From Candidatus Gastranaerophilales bacterium (lineage in GTDB: Bacteria > Cyanobacteriota > Vampirovibrionia > Gastranaerophilales > Gastranaerophilaceae): a stretch of DNA of 10,788 nucleotides. The stretch's first letter is position 1. Each line of letters opens with the position of its first letter. A program made the position numbers and the translations under genes. Below the pieces are notes generated by a model. It worked only from the letters and a program-made list of their open reading frames with translations, searched no databases and was not told where the DNA came from. The DNA is taken from contig CALUSZ010000155.1 in NCBI GenBank assembly GCA_944323495.1, positions 1 to 10,788 on the forward strand, given 5' to 3'. Of this stretch, positions 1 through 7,878 are shown piece by piece.

Positions 1-1
1 T

Positions 2-43
2 ATTGATGACGACTTAATGGCAAAAATAGAAAACCAAATCTAA
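2..43 (+). CDS. 3' end of an unidentified gene, possibly dnaX
   Basis: An open frame enters from the left edge and ends at a TAA at 41-43, giving the last 13 residues IDDDLMAKIENQI. The ybaB Shine-Dalgarno overlaps this stop codon, so the gene is very probably co-transcribed with ybaB and recR. In many bacteria the gene before ybaB-recR is dnaX, the DNA polymerase III tau/gamma subunit. That identity rests on gene order alone; the visible residues are too few to recognise. Confidence 0.5.
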   Translation: MDDDLMAKIENQI

Positions 44-59
44 AGGAGGAGTACTAATT

Positions 60-395
60 ATGATGAACATGATGAATATGATGAAACAAGCACAAAATAT
101 TCAGAAAAAACTTAAAGAAGCTCAAGATGAATTAAATAAAATGGATATAGCCGGAGAAGCAGCTAACGGCGCTGTAAAAGTTACATGCGACGGCAAAGGT
201 TTATTTAAATCTATTAAGCTTTCTGCAGAAGCTATTAATCCGGAAAACCCGTCTTCCGTAAGCGAAGATACAATTGAAATGCTTGAAGATTTGATTACAA
301 CAGCTATAAATCAAACTTCTTCTAAGGCAATTAAGGTTATGGAAGAAAAGATGAAATCTGTTACCGGCGGAATAAGTATTCCCGGCTTATTTTAA
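60..395 (+). CDS. ybaB: YbaB/EbfC family nucleoid-associated protein
   Basis: This 111-residue protein matches the YbaB/EbfC family in length and pattern: a Met-rich N-terminus leading into MMKQAQNIQKKLKEAQDEL, a central G-x-V-x-V-x-C-D-G-K-G stretch (about residues 37-48), and a Gly-rich tail ending in SIPGLF. Family members form small dimers that bind DNA, associate with the nucleoid, and are linked to RecR-dependent repair by their conserved gene order. AAAGGAGG at 42-49 lies 10 nt before the ATG at 60. A second ATG follows directly at 63 and is possible, but position 60 has the better spacing. It sits between the end of a probable dnaX and recR, 12 nt upstream of recR, so all three should share an mRNA. 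The identification is firm; the exact role is known only at family level. Confidence 0.95.
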   Translation: MMNMMNMMKQAQNIQKKLKEAQDELNKMDIAGEAANGAVKVTCDGKGLFKSIKLSAEAINPENPSSVSEDTIEMLEDLITTAINQTSSKAIKVMEEKMKSVTGGISIPGLF

Positions 396-407
396 TAAAG
401 AGCAAAT

Positions 408-1004
408 ATGATTTATCCAAAGTCAATTGCAACATTAATAGAACAGTTTCAAAAATTTCCGTCTGTCGGGCCAAAATCTGCTCAGAGGATGGCTTTTCAG
501 GTGCTAAAGATGCCGTTGAGCGAAGTAGAAAAATTCGCTAATGCAATTCTTGATGCAAAAAAAAGCTCTAAAACTTGCGAAATCTGCTTCAACATCTCAA
601 CACAGAGTCCGTGTGAAATATGCGAGTCTGCAAACAGAAATCGTTCTGTAATTTGTGTCGTTGCAGAGACTAAAGACTTGATTGCAATAGAAAAAACAAA
701 CGAGTACAGAGGACTTTATCATGTATTACAGGGACTTATATCCCCTATGGACGGAATAGGAGCGGAAGATATCAGAATAAAAGAACTTTTAACCAGACTT
801 ACGGATGAGAGTGTACAGGAAGTAATTTTAGCACTTTCACCGTCTGTAGAAGGTGAAGCTACAAGCCTTTATCTTACAAAACTCATAAAACCTTTTGGTA
901 TAAAAATTTCACGTATAGCATTCGGCCTGCCTGTTGGTGCGGATTTAGAGTACGCAGATGAAGTTACTCTAGCCAGAGCAATAGAAGGACGACGGGAGCT
1001 TTAA
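408..1004 (+). CDS. recR: Recombination mediator protein RecR
   Basis: This 198-residue protein has the usual RecR length and domain order. An N-terminal helix-hairpin-helix (FPSVGPKSAQRMAF, residues 17-30) is followed by a four-cysteine zinc finger (C57, C60, C69, C72). The Toprim domain follows, with VVAETKD (84-90), ALSPSVEGEAT (142-151) and the C-terminal IAFGLPVGADLEYADE (170-185). RecR works with RecF or RecO in the cytoplasm to load RecA onto SSB-coated single-stranded DNA at gaps. All four zinc ligands and the Toprim acidic residues are present, so it looks functional. The start at 408 gives the expected MIYPKSIATLIEQF opening, but the ribosome-binding site is weak. With only 12 nt from ybaB, translation probably depends on coupling to the upstream gene. 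No hairpin terminator follows. Confidence 0.97.
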   Translation: MIYPKSIATLIEQFQKFPSVGPKSAQRMAFQVLKMPLSEVEKFANAILDAKKSSKTCEICFNISTQSPCEICESANRNRSVICVVAETKDLIAIEKTNEYRGLYHVLQGLISPMDGIGAEDIRIKELLTRLTDESVQEVILALSPSVEGEATSLYLTKLIKPFGIKISRIAFGLPVGADLEYADEVTLARAIEGRREL

Positions 1005-1053
1005 ATATTAATATTTGTAACAATATTGCAATTTTTAAGAAAATAAATACTTA

Positions 1054-1086
1054 TATAATATAGGTGTGTAGTTTTTTTATAAAGGA
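1054..1086 (+). promoter_or_regulatory. Candidate -10 box and ribosome-binding site for the 73-residue ORF
   Basis: A perfect TATAAT lies at 1054-1059 in the recR to small-ORF gap. There is no good -35 at the right distance: TTGCAA at 1026-1031 is 22 nt away, and only an ATTTTT-like sequence is closer. AAAGGA at 1081-1086 lies 8 nt before the ATG at 1095. An AT-only 14-bp palindrome (1003-1016) straddles the end of recR, but it is too weak for a terminator. Confidence 0.35.
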
Positions 1087-1094
1087 TGTATATT

Positions 1095-2634
<1,540 letters not shown>

Positions 2635-2682
2635 TTAAAGAAAATCTAAAAAAAAATCTATTAAACACTAAGGCAGTAAACT

Positions 2683-2716
2683 TTGCCTTTTTGGAATAAA
2701 TGAATATAATATAGAT
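2683..2716 (+). promoter_or_regulatory. Promoter predicting a leaderless mRNA
   Basis: TTGCCT (2683-2688), a 16-nt spacer and a perfect TATAAT (2705-2710) lie just before the gene at 2717. With usual spacing the transcript would start at about 2717, which is the A of the ATG. There is no Shine-Dalgarno in the 20 nt before the start. An inverted repeat AAGGCA/TGCCTT (2670-2675 and 2684-2689) overlaps the -35 and could be an operator. Confidence 0.6.
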
Positions 2717-3364
2717 ATGAAAAAGTTTCTGGTCTGTTTAATATTACTGAGCGTAACCCTTCCATCCCACGCTTTTTTCTGGAATAAAAAAGACAAGGCT
2801 TTGGAAAAAGAACTTCAAGGAAAGGGTTATGCAGGCACACTTCCGGATATTGGAGAAAAAGTTGAAAAAACAAAAACAAAAGTTACAACACCAATATTTG
2901 AATCACAGGAAGGATTTAATGACCCGTCGGAATTAAAGCCTGTACCAAAAGATAACCCGGCTTTTATTAATATTATTCAAAAAAAAGATAAAACTTCTGA
3001 ATTTGTTAATGATGCAAATGAGATTATTCCGATGCTTGAAAAACTTGTTGACTGCATTGAGGATAATGAAAGTCTACAGCTTTTTGTAACCAAAGCAAAC
3101 CTTTTAACATTAAATATTGATAATCTTTCAAGAAAATACGACGGCAAGCCTGAAAGCTATTATGAATCCTTTAGGAAACTTCAGGAGGTTAACCGCTATG
3201 TTAAATCTATCGCACTTTTAAGAAAAGAAGCAGTCACCTACCAGCGCTACCTTGCATATTCTGAAAGCGGTTCGATTTATAATCCGGAAAATATCGCAAA
3301 CCAGCTTCAATACTTATTGGAAGAATTAAATACAACTATTTTACTTTTAAGAGAAGAAAGTTAA
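2717..3364 (+). CDS. Secreted protein of unknown function, 215 residues
   Basis: I do not recognise this family. A clear signal peptide opens the protein: MKK, a hydrophobic stretch FLVCLILLSVTL, then PSHA with likely cleavage after A19. There is no lipobox cysteine, so a soluble periplasmic or exported form is expected. The mature part starts FFWNKKDK, continues through a Lys/Glu/Pro-rich low-complexity segment to about residue 95, and then becomes mostly helical (about residues 96-215) with heptad-like leucines, ending in LEELNTTILLLREES. A coiled-coil or helical-bundle domain is plausible. The signal peptide fixes the ATG at 2717, yet there is no ribosome-binding site and the -10 box ends 6 nt upstream, implying leaderless translation. 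It is divergent from enolase and stands alone, followed by a hairpin. Confidence 0.85.
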   Translation: MKKFLVCLILLSVTLPSHAFFWNKKDKALEKELQGKGYAGTLPDIGEKVEKTKTKVTTPIFESQEGFNDPSELKPVPKDNPAFINIIQKKDKTSEFVNDANEIIPMLEKLVDCIEDNESLQLFVTKANLLTLNIDNLSRKYDGKPESYYESFRKLQEVNRYVKSIALLRKEAVTYQRYLAYSESGSIYNPENIANQLQYLLEELNTTILLLREES

Positions 3365-3390
3365 AAAAAAGAGCCTTTGAAACGGCTCTT
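3363..3390 (-). terminator. Short hairpin with its U-tract on the - strand
   Basis: A 7-bp stem, AAGAGCC (3369-3375) with GGCTCTT (3384-3390) and an 8-nt loop, begins a few bases after the stop codon of the gene at 2717. On the + strand no T-run follows the stem (GGAATT does). On the - strand the stem is followed by a run of eight T. As an intrinsic terminator it would therefore work best on leftward transcripts, although no - strand gene lies to its right until the far ribosomal block. Confidence 0.5.
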
Positions 3391-3508
3391 GGAATTAAGA
3401 ATAGCTGGAAGTATGAAAAAGATTTAATAATTATATTTAACCTGAATGTTATAAAAAAAACCATCAGTTAATTGGGGAATATTTTATTAACATTCTGTAA
3501 TAAATTGC
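3391..3508. other. Left part of the 341-nt gene-free stretch; nothing recognised
   Basis: The interval between the hairpin after the secreted-protein gene and the promoter of the S8 block is AT-rich and has no reading frame with start signals, no tRNA and no clear inverted repeat. It is the natural place for one endpoint of the rearrangement that split the ribosomal cluster. The right part of the stretch holds the promoter and leader described separately. Confidence 0.5.
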
Positions 3509-3537
3509 TTGTAAAAAAAATATGAACATGCTAGACT
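3509..3537 (+). promoter_or_regulatory. Candidate extended -10 promoter for rpsH-rplF-rplR
   Basis: TTGTAA (3509-3514), a 17-nt spacer and TAGACT (3532-3537) preceded by TG at -15/-14 (3529-3530) form a plausible sigma-70 extended -10 promoter. Predicted transcription starts near 3544, leaving a leader of about 160 nt before rpsH. The S8 block is detached from its usual upstream genes and so needs its own promoter. Confidence 0.5.
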
Positions 3538-3540
3538 AAA

Positions 3541-3688
3541 GTTGTCGGACTGCTAAAAAACGCTTTATAAACAGAATGAGCAGCAATTAATTTAGTAAGC
3601 GACGAGTAGAAGGGGCCGAAAAAGCTGCCCAGGTTTTGAAGATAATACTTTTAAGAACCTAAACGGCAAAATTCATCGGCACCGCAAC
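3541..3688 (+). promoter_or_regulatory. Structured leader RNA upstream of rpsH
   Basis: This stretch is more GC-rich than its flanks and contains several possible helices. A closing stem pairs GUUG-U-CGG (3541-3548) with CCGCAAC (3682-3688). CTGCT (3550-3554) pairs with AGCAG (3579-3583), and CGCTT inside that loop (3561-3565) can pair with AAGCG (3597-3601) as a pseudoknot. GGGC (3613-3616) pairs with GCCC (3627-3630), and AGGTT (3631-3635) with AACCT (3656-3660). GGGGCCGA (3612-3619) can instead pair with TCGGCACC (3676-3683), which competes with both the closing stem and the GGGC hairpin. If transcription starts at 3544 the outer three pairs of the closing stem are lost. AAGGA (3693-3697) lies 5 nt downstream of the closing stem, so translational control of rpsH is plausible. 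I could not match it to a riboswitch or ribosomal leader family I know. Confidence 0.5.
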
Positions 3689-3705
3689 TTATAAGGATAG
3701 AAAAT

Positions 3706-4101
3706 ATGAACACAGATCCAATAGCAGATATGCTAACAAGAATTAGAAACGCTAATGTTGTTTCACACCCATCAGTAGAAATGCCTTCTTCAAAGTTAAA
3801 AGTAGCTCTTGCTAAACTTTTAAAATCAGAAGGTTTTATTGCTGATTATTCAGAAAGAGCAGAAGGTCACTTCAAATACTTAACAATTGAATTAAAGTAT
3901 GACGAAGCAAACAAGCCTGTTATTACAAACTTAAAAAGAGTATCAAAACCGGGTCTTAGAAGCTATTGCAAAGCTAAAAACCTTCCACAGGTATTAGGTG
4001 GTATGGGTATAGCAATCGTTTCTACAAGCAAAGGACTTTTAACAGACCGTAAGGCAAGAAAAGAAAACCTCGGCGGCGAAATCCTCTGCTATGTCTGGTA
4101 A
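3706..4101 (+). CDS. rpsH: 30S ribosomal protein S8
   Basis: This 131-residue protein has the full S8 pattern: the opening [16 protein letters not shown] (2-17), [18 protein letters not shown] (28-44), and the C-terminal rRNA-binding signature [15 protein letters not shown] (106-120) ending in [10 protein letters not shown]8 binds 16S rRNA helix 21 and nucleates the central domain of the 30S platform. In E. coli it also represses translation of the spc operon by binding its mRNA. Here S8 is the first gene of a three-gene operon instead of following rpsN, and a structured leader precedes it. AAGGA at 3693-3697 lies 8 nt before the ATG. The protein is intact with no unusual residues. Confidence 0.98.
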   Translation: MNTDPIADMLTRIRNANVVSHPSVEMPSSKLKVALAKLLKSEGFIADYSERAEGHFKYLTIELKYDEANKPVITNLKRVSKPGLRSYCKAKNLPQVLGGMGIAIVSTSKGLLTDRKARKENLGGEILCYVW

Positions 4102-4112
4102 GTATTATTAAA

Positions 4113-4139
4113 GCAGATTCAATTGGCAGAAAAGTCTGC
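4113..4139 (+). other. Hairpin in the S8-L6 spacer
   Basis: In the 60-nt spacer, TCTGC (4135-4139) can pair with either of two GCAGA copies (4113-4117 or 4126-4130), giving alternative 5-bp hairpins just upstream of the rplF ribosome-binding site. There is no U-tract, so it is not an intrinsic terminator. Confidence 0.35.
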
Positions 4140-4161
4140 ATAGTAAAAAGGAGAAAATAAT

Positions 4162-4701
4162 ATGTCAAGAATTGGTAAAAAACCTATAGAAATTCCATCA
4201 GGCGTTGAAGTAAAAATTGATGGAAATGTTATAACAGTAAAAGGACCTAAAGGAACTGAATCAGTACCGTTCAGGGAAGAAGTTAAGGTATCTGTACAAG
4301 ATAATCATATTATCGTAGAACCAAACTCTGATGATAGAAAAACTAATGCCCTTCACGGCTTATTCAGAACATTGATTGCAAATGCTGTACACGGCGTTTC
4401 TCAAGGTTTTGAAAAGAAACTTGAAATTGTAGGTGTAGGTTATCGTGCAAATATGGAAGGCTCTAAACTAAATATGGCACTCGGTTACTCACACCCGGTT
4501 ATTATTGAACCGCCGGCCGGTATTACATTATCAGTAGAAGCTAATACAAAAATCAGTGTTAAAGGTTCAAATAAACAAACAGTCGGCGATGTTGCAGCAT
4601 TCATAAGAAGCAAACGTCCTCCTGAAGTTTATAAAGGAAAAGGCGTTAAATATGAAGGCGAATACATTAGACGCAAAGCCGGTAAAGCAGGTAAAAAATA
4701 G
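4162..4701 (+). CDS. rplF: 50S ribosomal protein L6
   Basis: This 179-residue protein is a standard L6. It opens SRIGKKPIEIPSGVEV, has the two duplicated alpha/beta domains (about 1-80 and 83-179), the central VGVGYRANMEG (90-100), and the conserved C-terminal region PPEVYKGKGVKYEGEYIRRK, which contacts 23S rRNA near the sarcin-ricin loop and the GTPase centre. AAGGAG at 4148-4153 lies 8 nt before the ATG. It follows rpsH by 60 nt and precedes rplR by 124 nt, larger gaps than usual for this operon. The protein is complete. Confidence 0.98.
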   Translation: MSRIGKKPIEIPSGVEVKIDGNVITVKGPKGTESVPFREEVKVSVQDNHIIVEPNSDDRKTNALHGLFRTLIANAVHGVSQGFEKKLEIVGVGYRANMEGSKLNMALGYSHPVIIEPPAGITLSVEANTKISVKGSNKQTVGDVAAFIRSKRPPEVYKGKGVKYEGEYIRRKAGKAGKK

Positions 4702-4715
4702 GATACAATAAAAAC

Positions 4716-4756
4716 GCCCAGATGGCCTCATGATTGACCATCAATAGAGACCGGGC
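4716..4756 (+). other. Irregular long hairpin in the L6-L18 spacer
   Basis: A single irregular stem-loop can form from GCCC (4716-4719) with GGGC (4753-4756), then GG with CC, CTC with GAG across one mismatch, and TGAT (4731-4734) with ATCA (4740-4743) around a 5-nt loop. A different fold pairs GATGG (4721-4725) with CCATC (4738-4742). No T-run follows, so it is not a classical terminator. It may affect mRNA stability or the relative expression of L18. Confidence 0.45.
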
Positions 4757-4825
4757 AAAAGAAGGGTTGAAGGCTATTACATGAATTTGTAGGCTTAAAA
4801 CCAATTGGAAAGAAAGGTTAAAAAA

Positions 4826-5194
4826 ATGATTAAACAAGAAATTAGAAAACCAAAAGTACAAAAAAGACATAGAGCAATCAGAACCAAAATCGCAGGAACT
4901 TCCGAGTTTCCAAGATTGGCTGTGTACAGAAGTACAAAACACATCTATGCTCAATTAATTGATGATGAAAAACATATAACAATTTGTTCAGCTTCATCAG
5001 TTGATAAAGAGTTAAAAGAAAAATTAGCACACGGCGGTAATATTGAAGCTGCAAAAGTTGTAGGTGAAGCTATTGCCAAGAAAGCTAAAAAAGCAGGCAT
5101 TGAATGTGTTGTATTCGATAGAGGAGGTTTCCTCTACCACGGTAGAATAGCAGCTCTCGCTGATGCAGCAAGAGAAGCTGGTTTAATGTTCTAA
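4826..5194 (+). CDS. rplR: 50S ribosomal protein L18
   Basis: This 122-residue protein matches L18: a basic N-terminus ([16 protein letters not shown]), then [20 protein letters not shown], and the C-terminal signature [27 protein letters not shown]18 binds 5S rRNA together with L5 and helps attach it to the 50S central protuberance. The ATG at 4826 follows AAGG (4814-4817) with 8-nt spacing and gives the family-typical MIKQEIRK start. An upstream in-frame TTG at 4805 would add seven residues that overlap the ribosome-binding site, so I rejected it. In most bacteria rpsE (S5) follows directly; here a strong terminator begins 19 nt after the stop codon. Confidence 0.97.
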   Translation: MIKQEIRKPKVQKRHRAIRTKIAGTSEFPRLAVYRSTKHIYAQLIDDEKHITICSASSVDKELKEKLAHGGNIEAAKVVGEAIAKKAKKAGIECVVFDRGGFLYHGRIAALADAAREAGLMF

Positions 5195-5212
5195 AAATTG
5201 GCTTAATGAAAC

Positions 5213-5249
5213 AAAAAGGGCTCTTATAATTCTTATAAGAGCCCTTTTT
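5213..5249 (+). terminator. Intrinsic terminator after rplR
   Basis: A 17-bp perfect stem (5213-5229 with 5233-5249) with a 3-nt TTC loop contains GGGCTCTTATA paired with TATAAGAGCCC, flanked by AAAAA on the left and TTTTT on the right. It is positioned to end the rpsH-rplF-rplR transcript and separates it from the TPR gene. Confidence 0.9.
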
Positions 5250-5321
5250 ATAGTAATAAAACTTAAAGATAATTTTCTATAAAATATTTTTCTGATAAAA
5301 TATACTTTGAGGGCTTATGTT

Positions 5322-7358
5322 ATGAATACAAAAAAATTTTATATATCACTTTTGGCAATAATTGTTTCTTTATCAGCAATAGAAGCTGAAGCAAAGATGA
5401 CCAAAGAAGCACACGCATTGTATCAACAGGCTTGTAACTATGAGTACAAAAGTGATTATAACACAGCTATCAGTATAATCCAAAAAGCAATTGCTATTAA
5501 CGGCGATGATGCAATGCTTTATACAAAAATAGCAGGCCTCTATTCTGATATTGGAAACTATGAGGAGGCTCTTGGAGCGTATAAAAAAGCTATAAAACTC
5601 CGTCCAAACGATGCATTCATATATATAAGCATTGGAAATGTCCTGCAAACTTTAGGCGACTATGAAAACGCGTATAACTCTTTTATGCAGGCACAGCAGA
5701 TTTATCCTGAATATAAGTATAATTATCTAAATTTAGCGAATATTGAATATTTTAGAAAAAATTACAAAAATGCTATTGAATATTATAATACGTTTTTAAG
5801 CGCCTACCCTGAGCATCAGGAAGCAAGCGAAAATCTGGCAAATGTTTATTATGCATCCAATCAGCCGGAAAAAGCGTGTGAAATATATTCAAATATCTAT
5901 AAAAAGTATCCTGCAGCATTTAAAGAATATGCAAATTATGGAATGGCTCTTTTTGATACAAAACAATATCAGGCGGCAGCAGAAATTCTGGAAAAAGCTG
6001 TTGAAAATGATCCTGAAAATGAAGCTGTATTAGCAAAATTGGCATTATCATATCAAAATCTTGAAGAAAACTCTAAAGCACTCGCTGTCTATAAAAAAGT
6101 ATTTGAACTAAATCCAAAACTTGTAATGCTCAAGTTTGATTACGCCAACCTTTTAGGTAATATGGAAAAATATGACGAGGCTATTGAACAGTACAAAGAG
6201 TATCTTTCAGCATATCCTGATGACGCGGATGCTTACAGAAATCTGGGTTTAGTCTATAAAAATCTGGATAATAATGATTTGGCTCTTTTTAACTTTGAAA
6301 AATCATACTCAAAAGATTCTTCTAACATAGAAACAAAAAAAGAGTTAGCATTATGCTACCACAAAAAACAGGATTACAATAATGCGTTGAAGTATTATGA
6401 TTTTGCCTTAAAATCAGAACCAGATAATTATGAACTTCTTGCCAATAAGGCATTGACTCTTCATGCAATGGATAATTATGTTGCAGCAATAGATATTTAT
6501 AAAGAGCTTCTTAATAAACAACCTAATGATAGATTAAAACAAAATTTAGCTGCCGCATCAATTGCATATGGTTATGATTTATATGCAAAAGAGGATTACG
6601 GTCAGGCTATTCTATATTTTGAGGATGCTATTGATTTAAATGACAAAGAGGCATCTGCATACTTTGGCTGTGCACAGGCAAATGATAAAATGGGATGCAT
6701 AGAAACAGCTCTTGTTAATTACGAAAAAGCAGTTTCACTTGCACCTTCAAATACTGAATATAATTCCGTACTAAAAGATTTCAAAACCAAAAATAAAAAT
6801 ATTATAGCCGCAGCCTCTGCAGCAGAACCTATTGCTGCAAAACCGGCAGAAACAACATCCATTACACAAGCTAACAGCGATAATGAACAACCTGCCTTAA
6901 CATATGATGAACTTATAAAAAAAGGCGATGAAGCTTATAAACAACAAAAATATGAAGACTCCATTGACTACTATACAAAAGCTGTAATATTTAAACCTGA
7001 TGATAAAGTTACTATGCTTAAGATTGCAAATACTTATAAACTATTGGGAAATAACGCCAAAGCTCTAAGCTTCTATGATAAACTTTTAACCATAGAACCA
7101 GATAACACAGATGCCCTTTTTAACAAAGGTCTGGTGTTTGCAAGCCAAAAAAACTACGACGATGCAATTAAAAGCTTCGAAAAAGTTATAAAACTCTCAC
7201 CGGATTATCCATATGCCTACTACTCTATTGGTATGGCTTATGAACAAAAAGAAGATACAGAAAAAGCATTAGAATATTATTATCTTTATGCAGGAATTGA
7301 GAAAGATGAAAAAATGCTTAATTTAGTTAACCAGAAAATAAAACAGCTGGAAAAATAA
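5322..7358 (+). CDS. Secreted TPR-repeat protein, 678 residues
   Basis: A signal peptide (MNTKKFYISLLAIIVSLSAIEAEA, likely cleaved after A24) is followed almost entirely by 34-residue tetratricopeptide repeats. I count 13 units in residues 30-477, an Ala/Pro/Thr-rich linker (478-525), and four more to residue 663. The units show the TPR pattern, for example AIEYYNTFLSAYPEH and AIKSFEKVIKLSPDY. TPR superhelices bind protein partners and have no enzymatic role, so this is probably a periplasmic or surface scaffold; the partner is unknown. The ATG at 5322 follows GAGGG (5309-5313) with 8-nt spacing. An in-frame TTG at 5307 would put the start upstream of that site and spoil the signal peptide. 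The gene lies between the rplR terminator and a lipoprotein gene whose ATG overlaps its stop codon, which suggests the two act together. Confidence 0.92.
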   Translation: MNTKKFYISLLAIIVSLSAIEAEAKMTKEAHALYQQACNYEYKSDYNTAISIIQKAIAINGDDAMLYTKIAGLYSDIGNYEEALGAYKKAIKLRPNDAFIYISIGNVLQTLGDYENAYNSFMQAQQIYPEYKYNYLNLANIEYFRKNYKNAIEYYNTFLSAYPEHQEASENLANVYYASNQPEKACEIYSNIYKKYPAAFKEYANYGMALFDTKQYQAAAEILEKAVENDPENEAVLAKLALSYQNLEENSKALAVYKKVFELNPKLVMLKFDYANLLGNMEKYDEAIEQYKEYLSAYPDDADAYRNLGLVYKNLDNNDLALFNFEKSYSKDSSNIETKKELALCYHKKQDYNNALKYYDFALKSEPDNYELLANKALTLHAMDNYVAAIDIYKELLNKQPNDRLKQNLAAASIAYGYDLYAKEDYGQAILYFEDAIDLNDKEASAYFGCAQANDKMGCIETALVNYEKAVSLAPSNTEYNSVLKDFKTKNKNIIAAASAAEPIAAKPAETTSITQANSDNEQPALTYDELIKKGDEAYKQQKYEDSIDYYTKAVIFKPDDKVTMLKIANTYKLLGNNAKALSFYDKLLTIEPDNTDALFNKGLVFASQKNYDDAIKSFEKVIKLSPDYPYAYYSIGMAYEQKEDTEKALEYYYLYAGIEKDEKMLNLVNQKIKQLEK

Positions 7359-7765
7359 TGAAAATTTTAAAATACATATCTATATTTATATTTGCTGTTT
7401 TTATCCTGACCGGCTGTACATATGAAAGAGGCCTGATATTATTTAATACGGAACCTATAACAGCAGAAAACGCTCTCCAAGACCAAAAAACTTTTAACGA
7501 AGGTCAACGGGTATATTACCTTTTTATAGCTCCTAAAAAAATGAAAAACGAATTTATTCGCGTACAGGTTTTTAAAATGACCGATAAGGCCCCCTGGGGC
7601 GGAAATGAAGTTGTAAGAACGAAAGATTATCGGCTTATGAAAGATGAAAGATATTACCAAACGAATTACTTTACCCTATATGAAAAAGGACGTTATGTTA
7701 TGCAAGTATTTGGCCATGACGACTTTCAACATCCGCTTGCTTTAAATGATTTTTATATACATTAA
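7358..7765 (+). CDS. Small lipoprotein of unknown function, 135 residues
   Basis: The N-terminus MKILKYISIFIFAVFILTGC carries a hydrophobic signal and a lipobox LTG-C with the acylated cysteine at residue 20, so a membrane-anchored lipoprotein is expected. The mature 115 residues alternate hydrophobic and polar positions (RVYYLFIAPKK, EFIRVQVFKMT, RYVMQVFGHDD), suggesting a small beta-rich domain. I do not recognise the family. The start codon overlaps the stop of the TPR gene in TAATG, and there is no strong ribosome-binding site, so translation is probably coupled to the TPR gene. That arrangement suggests an envelope complex in which this protein anchors or assists the TPR scaffold; this is inference. 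No clear terminator follows in the next 110 nt. Confidence 0.85.
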   Translation: MKILKYISIFIFAVFILTGCTYERGLILFNTEPITAENALQDQKTFNEGQRVYYLFIAPKKMKNEFIRVQVFKMTDKAPWGGNEVVRTKDYRLMKDERYYQTNYFTLYEKGRYVMQVFGHDDFQHPLALNDFYIH

Positions 7766-7815
7766 AAAATATCAGCTCATAGTCCTATAGACATAATTAT
7801 GAAAATATTATACAA

Positions 7816-7829
7816 AAGTTATATAACTT
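7816..7829. promoter_or_regulatory. Perfect 14-bp palindrome upstream of the LuxR-type gene
   Basis: AAGTTATATAACTT is perfectly self-complementary and lies 50 nt before the start of the HTH gene. It contains TATAAC, a possible -10 box. GerE-type regulators bind as dimers to symmetric sites, so this could be an operator used for autoregulation. The AT content makes chance palindromes fairly common. Confidence 0.35.
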
Positions 7830-7878
7830 AGTGCGCGAAGTTTAGTAGAACTATGAAAAAGATAGGAGCAAATTAATA

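Noticed and set aside
60..90. ATGATGAA-type triplet repeat at the start of ybaB as a repeat element
   Set aside because: It simply encodes the Met-rich N-terminus common in YbaB proteins.
2661..2692. AAGGCA/TGCCTT hairpin followed by T's as a + strand terminator
   Set aside because: No + strand gene lies immediately upstream to be terminated, the stem is only 6 bp and the T-run short; it is more likely part of the promoter region or chance.
3541..3705. Assignment of the rpsH leader to the lysine, cobalamin or T-box riboswitch classes
   Set aside because: Fragments such as GAGTAG, GCTGCCC and GGCACCGC resemble short pieces of those consensus sequences. The order and lengths do not fit any of them, and there is no downstream aminoacyl, lysine or cobalamin gene.
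4766..4796. TTGAAG-17-TAGGCT as an internal promoter for rplR
   Set aside because: The -10 matches the consensus at only three positions; with a promoter upstream of rpsH and no terminator before rplR there is no need to postulate it.
4805..4825. Upstream TTG start for rplR
   Set aside because: The added seven residues include the ribosome-binding site, and L18 proteins begin close to the ATG at 4826.
5307..5321. Upstream TTG start for the TPR gene
   Set aside because: It would place the Shine-Dalgarno inside the coding region and lengthen the signal peptide with polar residues; the ATG at 5322 fits both signals.
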